Positions 60,862-64,000 of a stretch of DNA of 64,000 nt are shown here, piece by piece. A program made the translations under genes and the position numbers. Position 1 is the first letter of the stretch. Each line of letters starts with the position of its first letter. The notes below the pieces were generated by a model. The model saw only the letters and a program-made list of their open reading frames with translations. It did no database searches and was not told where the DNA came from. Source of the DNA: Duganella flavida. GTDB taxonomy: Bacteria > Pseudomonadota > Gammaproteobacteria > Burkholderiales > Burkholderiaceae_D. The stretch spans positions 124,001-188,000 of the forward strand of contig NZ_WWCN01000012.1 in assembly GCF_009857445.1 (NCBI RefSeq). Reading direction: 5' to 3'.

Positions 60862-62082
60862 ATGCTCTTCGCACCACTCACGCTGCCCAACGGTAGCACC
60901 CTGCCCAACCGGCTCGCCAAGGCCGCCATGGAAGAAAGCCTGGCCGAACCTGGCCAACTGCCCGGCGTCGCCATCCAGCGTCTGTACCAGCGCTGGTCCG
61001 AAGGCGGCACCGGCTTGCTCATCACCGGCAACGTGATGGTCGACAGCCGCGCGCTGACTGGCCCCGGCACCATCGCGCTGGAAGCCAATACGCCACTGGC
61101 GCCGTTCAAAGCGTGGGCAAAAGCCGCGCGTTCGAACGGTGGGCAGGTCTGGATGCAGATTAATCATCCGGGCCGCCAGGTCATGGCAAATATGGGCGGA
61201 CTGGCGTGGGCGCCGTCCGCCGTGGCGCTGGACCTTGGCAAGCACAGTAAGTTGTTCGCGCAGCCTGTGGCCATGAGCGCAGAAAATATCGCAGAGGTCA
61301 TTCAGCGTTTTGCCGACACTGCATATGCGGCCGAACAAGCAGGTTTCAACGGTGTGCAGATACACGCGGCGCACGGCTACCTGCTGTCGCAATTCCTGTC
61401 GCCGCTGACCAATCGGCGCGACGATGAATGGGGTGGCAGCCTGCAGAACCGAGCCCGCTTGCTACTGGAAGTGGTGCGCGCGGTGCGGGCGCGCGTGTCC
61501 GCTGGCTTCAGCGTCGCCGTCAAACTCAATTCGGCCGACTTCCAGCGCGGTGGTTTCTCCGAGGACGATGCGCGGCAAGTGGTGCTGCTATTGAACGAGC
61601 TGCCGGTGGATTTGATCGAACTGTCCGGCGGCAGCTACGAAAGCCCCGCCATGCAAGGCCGCACGGCAGATGGCCGCACACTGGCGCGCGAAGCCTACTT
61701 CCTCGAATTTGCCCAGGCGCTGGCCGCCGTCGCGCGCATGCCGGTGATGACTACCGGCGGTATCACGCGTCCGGCGATTGCGGAACAGGTGCTGGCGAGC
61801 GGCATTGCGCTGGTGGGGATCGCAACCGCGCTATCGGTCGCGCCGGACCTGCCGAAACACTGGCGCGCCGGTAACGCCCTGAACGCGGCGCCTGCTCCGG
61901 TGAACTGGAAAGACAAGACGCTCGGCAGCATCGCCACGATGGCGCTGGTGCGCCGCCGTATGCGCGCGCTCGGCGCGGGCGGTAATAGCGGCGGCAGCCT
62001 CAGTCCACTGTGGACGCTGATTACCGACCAGTTCCGCGCCAGCCAGCTCACCCGCCGTTATCGGAAGTGGCTTCTCCAATAA
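60862..62082 (+). CDS. Old Yellow Enzyme family NADH:flavin oxidoreductase
   Basis: A 406-residue FMN-dependent ene-reductase-like protein: MLFAPLTLPNGSTLPNRLAKAAM at the start, INHPGRQ, HAAHGYLLSQFLSPLTNRRDDEWGGS (substrate His pair replaced in part), and TTGGI with phosphate binding. Probably reduces alpha,beta-unsaturated carbonyls and likely responds to such stress via the divergent MerR. ATG 60862 is chosen over TTG 60850. Confidence 0.9.
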   Translation: MLFAPLTLPNGSTLPNRLAKAAMEESLAEPGQLPGVAIQRLYQRWSEGGTGLLITGNVMVDSRALTGPGTIALEANTPLAPFKAWAKAARSNGGQVWMQINHPGRQVMANMGGLAWAPSAVALDLGKHSKLFAQPVAMSAENIAEVIQRFADTAYAAEQAGFNGVQIHAAHGYLLSQFLSPLTNRRDDEWGGSLQNRARLLLEVVRAVRARVSAGFSVAVKLNSADFQRGGFSEDDARQVVLLLNELPVDLIELSGGSYESPAMQGRTADGRTLAREAYFLEFAQALAAVARMPVMTTGGITRPAIAEQVLASGIALVGIATALSVAPDLPKHWRAGNALNAAPAPVNWKDKTLGSIATMALVRRRMRALGAGGNSGGSLSPLWTLITDQFRASQLTRRYRKWLLQ

Positions 62083-64000
62083 CGATGTCGATGGTGTTCT
62101 CCAGCCAGATGCCCAAATTAGGCGTGCGCGCCTGCTGGGCTGATGGTCCCAGCTCTCCCGGCGGATTGAACTTGGTCCCGATCGGGAGTATCGCGTTGAG
62201 GAAGGAGATGTCACCGGGCGGGAAGTCGATGTGCGTTCCTTTCGGTTCGAAGCCTTCACCGCTTGCTTCCTTCGGCGTGAACACGCGCAGTGCGATATCG
62301 TCGGCGTGGTTGATGAAGGTGATTGGCAGGTTTCTGGTCGCGAGCTTGGCCCAATACACTTTGTCGTGGAAGCCTTTGAATTCAGGGTAGTTCCACGACA
62401 GGCCGGTGACGGCGTCGTTATAGTCCTTTTGCCAGACGTCGAACTCCACGCCCTGCGTGCGGTTCTTCCATACGCGGTAAGGGCCACGGCCCAACCAGCG
62501 CATGGACTTCACTTCGCTTTCAGGATAATCGAAGGTCACGCCCAACGCGTCGACATAACGGCTGCCTTCCATGTTGTAGCCGTAGTTGACACTCAAGCGC
62601 CCAGCCGCCGTCAAGCGCCAGTTCACTTTGCGCAGGTTGCCGGTGTATTCGGCGGAAACCAGCACGTCGTTACCATCACGCGTGGCTTGTATGCGTTTAA
62701 GTTCCGCTTTGCCTGCAACGAGGCGCGGGCCGTTGGTCAGTGGTGCGACCACGTCGCCTTGTTTCAGTTCGCGCAGGTAGCCAGTCGCCTTGTCGATGAC
62801 GACACTCACTGCGCCTGCTTGCAAGCGATAGCCGTCGGCCAGCTCGGCCTGCTCGGCCGGCGTTGCGGCCACGCCGCGCGCCGTCATTTGCTCGGCGATT
62901 TGCTGCGGGCTGGCGATCATCCAGGACCACGTGTACACCTCCCTGCCATTGCGGTCGGTGGCGGTGAAGTACAAAGCATCTTGCTTGCTCCAGTCGCGTG
63001 GCAAAGCGATGCTGGTCACGCCACGCATACCTGCAGCAACGTCCGGCGCCTTCGCGCTGCCTTGCGCCGTCACAGTGTGCCCTGCCTCGCGGCCAAAGCG
63101 CACCAGCTGCCAGCTGAACTTGAGCTGATTGAGATTGGTGAAGTCATAGCGATTCTCCAGCGTGACCGCACCGTCAAACGTCGGCGGCAACGAAGCCATT
63201 TCCGACAGCGGCAAATACACCGGTGACCAGATCTTTTTGATCGCGAAGAAGCTGCCCTCTTTTTCGCGATACGGACCAACAATACCGTCTGGCGCCTGAT
63301 TACCCGCGACATCAACGACGCCATTATGGTCGTCACGCACAATACCCTCATCGATAAATGACCAGATAAAACCACCGGCGCTGAGCGGATTGCCCAGCAT
63401 CGCGTTCCACCAGTCGTTCAAGCTAGCGCCGGCGCCGCCGTCGTACAGGCCATGCAGGAACTCAGTCGGCATAAACACATCGCGGCCATTGAACAGCGAA
63501 GTCGCGCAGCAGTTGTATGTCGGGTAGTGCGCGGTGTCGATGCCGCCGAAGTTTTCCCATGGATGGATCACCGGCCGCTTTTGCACATCCCAATCGCCGA
63601 ACAAGCGATCAAGATCACGATTGAAGCCGCCCTCATTACCATTGGCCCAGAACAGAATCGACGGATGATGCTGGTCGCGCTGTACCAGCTCCTTCACCAG
63701 CGGCGTGGCAACGTCCGTATCGTAAGCCTTCTGCCAGCCGGTTAACTCGTCAATCACGTACAGGCCTACTTCATCGGCCACGTCGAGGAAATGCGAATCC
63801 GGCGGATAGTGCGACATGCGTACCGCGTTCATATTCATTTCCTTCATCAGCTTCGCGTCCTGATAACTTATGGCTTTGCTGGTGGTACGGCCAGTGGTTG
63901 GCCAGATCGAATGACGATTCGAACCTTTCAAGCGCACCTTGTGGCCATTGACGTAGACGCCATCGCGCGGACGCAGCTCAATGGTGCGGAAGCCGATAGT
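62048..64000 (-). CDS. Glycoside hydrolase family 2 (beta-galactosidase-like), 5' end beyond the window
   Basis: About 650 C-terminal residues; the gene continues past position 64000 in the same frame (TIGFRTIELRPRDGVYVNGHKVRLKG precedes the listed Met, which is not the true start). It shows the GH2 barrel (MKEMNMNAVRMSHYPPDSHFLDVADEVGLYVIDEL), the acid/base Glu in WANGNEGG, a likely nucleophile in PTEFLHG, and the C-terminal domains. Overlaps the Old-Yellow-Enzyme 3' end by 35 bp on the opposite strand. Probably cuts beta-galactosides or related plant-derived sugars. Confidence 0.9.
   Translation of the reverse strand, partial: TIGFRTIELRPRDGVYVNGHKVRLKGSNRHSIWPTTGRTTSKAISYQDAKLMKEMNMNAVRMSHYPPDSHFLDVADEVGLYVIDELTGWQKAYDTDVATPLVKELVQRDQHHPSILFWANGNEGGFNRDLDRLFGDWDVQKRPVIHPWENFGGIDTAHYPTYNCCATSLFNGRDVFMPTEFLHGLYDGGAGASLNDWWNAMLGNPLSAGGFIWSFIDEGIVRDDHNGVVDVAGNQAPDGIVGPYREKEGSFFAIKKIWSPVYLPLSEMASLPPTFDGAVTLENRYDFTNLNQLKFSWQLVRFGREAGHTVTAQGSAKAPDVAAGMRGVTSIALPRDWSKQDALYFTATDRNGREVYTWSWMIASPQQIAEQMTARGVAATPAEQAELADGYRLQAGAVSVVIDKATGYLRELKQGDVVAPLTNGPRLVAGKAELKRIQATRDGNDVLVSAEYTGNLRKVNWRLTAAGRLSVNYGYNMEGSRYVDALGVTFDYPESEVKSMRWLGRGPYRVWKNRTQGVEFDVWQKDYNDAVTGLSWNYPEFKGFHDKVYWAKLATRNLPITFINHADDIALRVFTPKEASGEGFEPKGTHIDFPPGDISFLNAILPIGTKFNPPGELGPSAQQARTPNLGIWLENTIDIVIGEATSDNGG

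Overview
High-GC, densely packed chromosomal DNA from a betaproteobacterium, most likely Oxalobacteraceae (Massilia/Duganella/Janthinobacterium group). This is inferred from the gene families present, the short dispersed palindromes at convergent gene ends, and the flavour of the hypothetical proteins. I could run no search, so family names come from motif recognition. No rRNA, tRNA, CRISPR array, prophage or intact insertion sequence was seen.

Layout. 1-6.3 kb: a LuxR-type regulator, a GDPD phosphodiesterase, an M48-type metalloprotease, a CaiB/BaiF CoA-transferase, and a two-gene DNA-repair operon (radical SAM protein, then a DUF4130-UdgX fusion) that reads away from a near-perfect LexA box. 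6.3-16.2 kb: LysR/alcohol dehydrogenase and LysR/MFS divergent pairs, a PAS-GGDEF-EAL protein, and a four-gene cluster of a J-domain protein plus three unknown proteins. 16.3-37.4 kb: glnS, an orphan CHASE histidine kinase, a repeat-tailed glycine-rich-domain protein behind an FNR-type box, a YeeZ-like epimerase divergent from a 2Fe-2S/FNR reductase, transporters, HPF/RaiA, a signal-less BtuF-like protein, a cNMP-GGDEF protein, sbcB, pyrF, an SDR, VanZ, TraB/GumN, a periplasmic binding protein, and a luciferase-like oxidoreductase with an MFS transporter.

37.4-46.9 kb is the most unusual part. It resembles the poorly characterised 'Fil' putative pilus/secretion loci described in Acinetobacter. 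On the minus strand are five secreted FilA-like proteins, two of them a recent tandem duplication. Divergently, on the plus strand, are a membrane-anchored stand-alone C39 peptidase, an outer-membrane barrel protein, a FadL/OmpP1 barrel, a DUF2059 protein, an AraC regulator, and a sixth FilA-like protein fused behind an MshEN (type II secretion ATPase N-terminal, c-di-GMP-binding type) domain. The FilA-like proteins carry, just after the signal peptide, a motif close to the ELxxVxGG double-glycine leader of peptide exporters. Double-glycine leaders are what C39 peptidases cut, so a processed and exported surface system is a reasonable inference.

46.9-64 kb: a frameshifted M28 peptidase, gluQRS, a CYTH-CHAD phosphatase, a LysE exporter with a palindromic operator, a CbbR-like LysR, a HAD protein lacking its nucleophile, NDH-2, an unknown 510-residue protein with DinB and DUF3422 genes after it, two alpha/beta hydrolases, a MerR/Old-Yellow-Enzyme divergent pair, and the C-terminal part of a GH2 beta-galactosidase running off the window end.
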